Part shown: piece by piece, positions 15,115 through 15,131 of the stretch
Layout: each line of letters starts with the position of its first letter
Numbering within the stretch: position 1 is the stretch's first letter
Assembly (NCBI GenBank): GCA_045588795.1
Contig: JAZNEY010000083.1
Coordinates: 1 to 15,131 of the forward strand
DNA: 15,131 bases
DNA from: UMGS1908 sp045588795
GTDB taxonomy: Bacteria > Bacillota > Clostridia > Christensenellales > UBA1242
Direction: 5' to 3'
Translations under genes and position numbers: made by a program
The notes under the pieces: generated by a model
Told to the model about the DNA's origin: nothing
The model's database searches: none
What the model saw: the letters and a program-made list of their open reading frames with translations, nothing else

Positions 15115-15131
15115 ACACTCTAAAACATATA

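Overview
The window is AT-rich bacterial DNA. Low GC, strong Shine-Dalgarno sites, intrinsic terminators with long T-tracts, a HelD-type helicase and a lipobox/Ig-like lipoprotein all point to a Bacillota genome, most likely an uncultured clostridial lineage. This is inference; no rRNA or other marker is present. There are no tRNAs, rRNAs, insertion sequences, integrases or CRISPR arrays. Eight of the nine genes are on the minus strand.

Layout from left to right. (1) Positions 1-405: the N-terminal part of a lipoprotein with an Ig-like domain, running off the left edge. (2) Positions 614-4228 and 4512-8075: two very large (1204 and 1187 aa) cytosolic, coiled-coil-containing proteins of unknown function. 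They are diverged paralogues, colinear from end to end. Each has its own promoter of the same design and its own terminator. (3) Positions 8271-8921: the only plus-strand gene, a 216-aa protein of unknown function, divergent from the second giant gene. (4) Positions 8991-11168: a HelD-like superfamily 1 ATPase of the RNA polymerase recycling type. (5) Positions 11377-12462: a PnuC-family membrane transporter with an unusual hydrophilic N-terminal extension of about 95 residues. (6) Positions 12577-15073: a three-gene operon of unknown proteins. Two are small and acidic and look homologous to each other; the third is a 558-aa protein with an N-terminal coiled coil, a Pro/Glu/Lys/Gln-rich repeat linker and a basic C-terminal region.

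Promoters and terminators are easy to read here, so the transcription units are fairly well defined. Every gene or operon except the partial one at the left edge ends in an intrinsic terminator, and every promoter found carries an extended -10 (TGn) element. Between the two giant genes a plus-strand promoter fires almost directly into a terminator hairpin, which could give an RNA of about 55 nt. Two predicted starts are better moved downstream (giant protein B and HelD), and one small gene starts with TTG.

The best candidates for undescribed biology are the giant paralogue pair, the small homologous pair inside the 12.6-15.1 kb operon, and the possible tiny RNA. No sequence evidence assigns a function to any of these. 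The only confident functional calls are HelD, the PnuC-like transporter and the lipoprotein.
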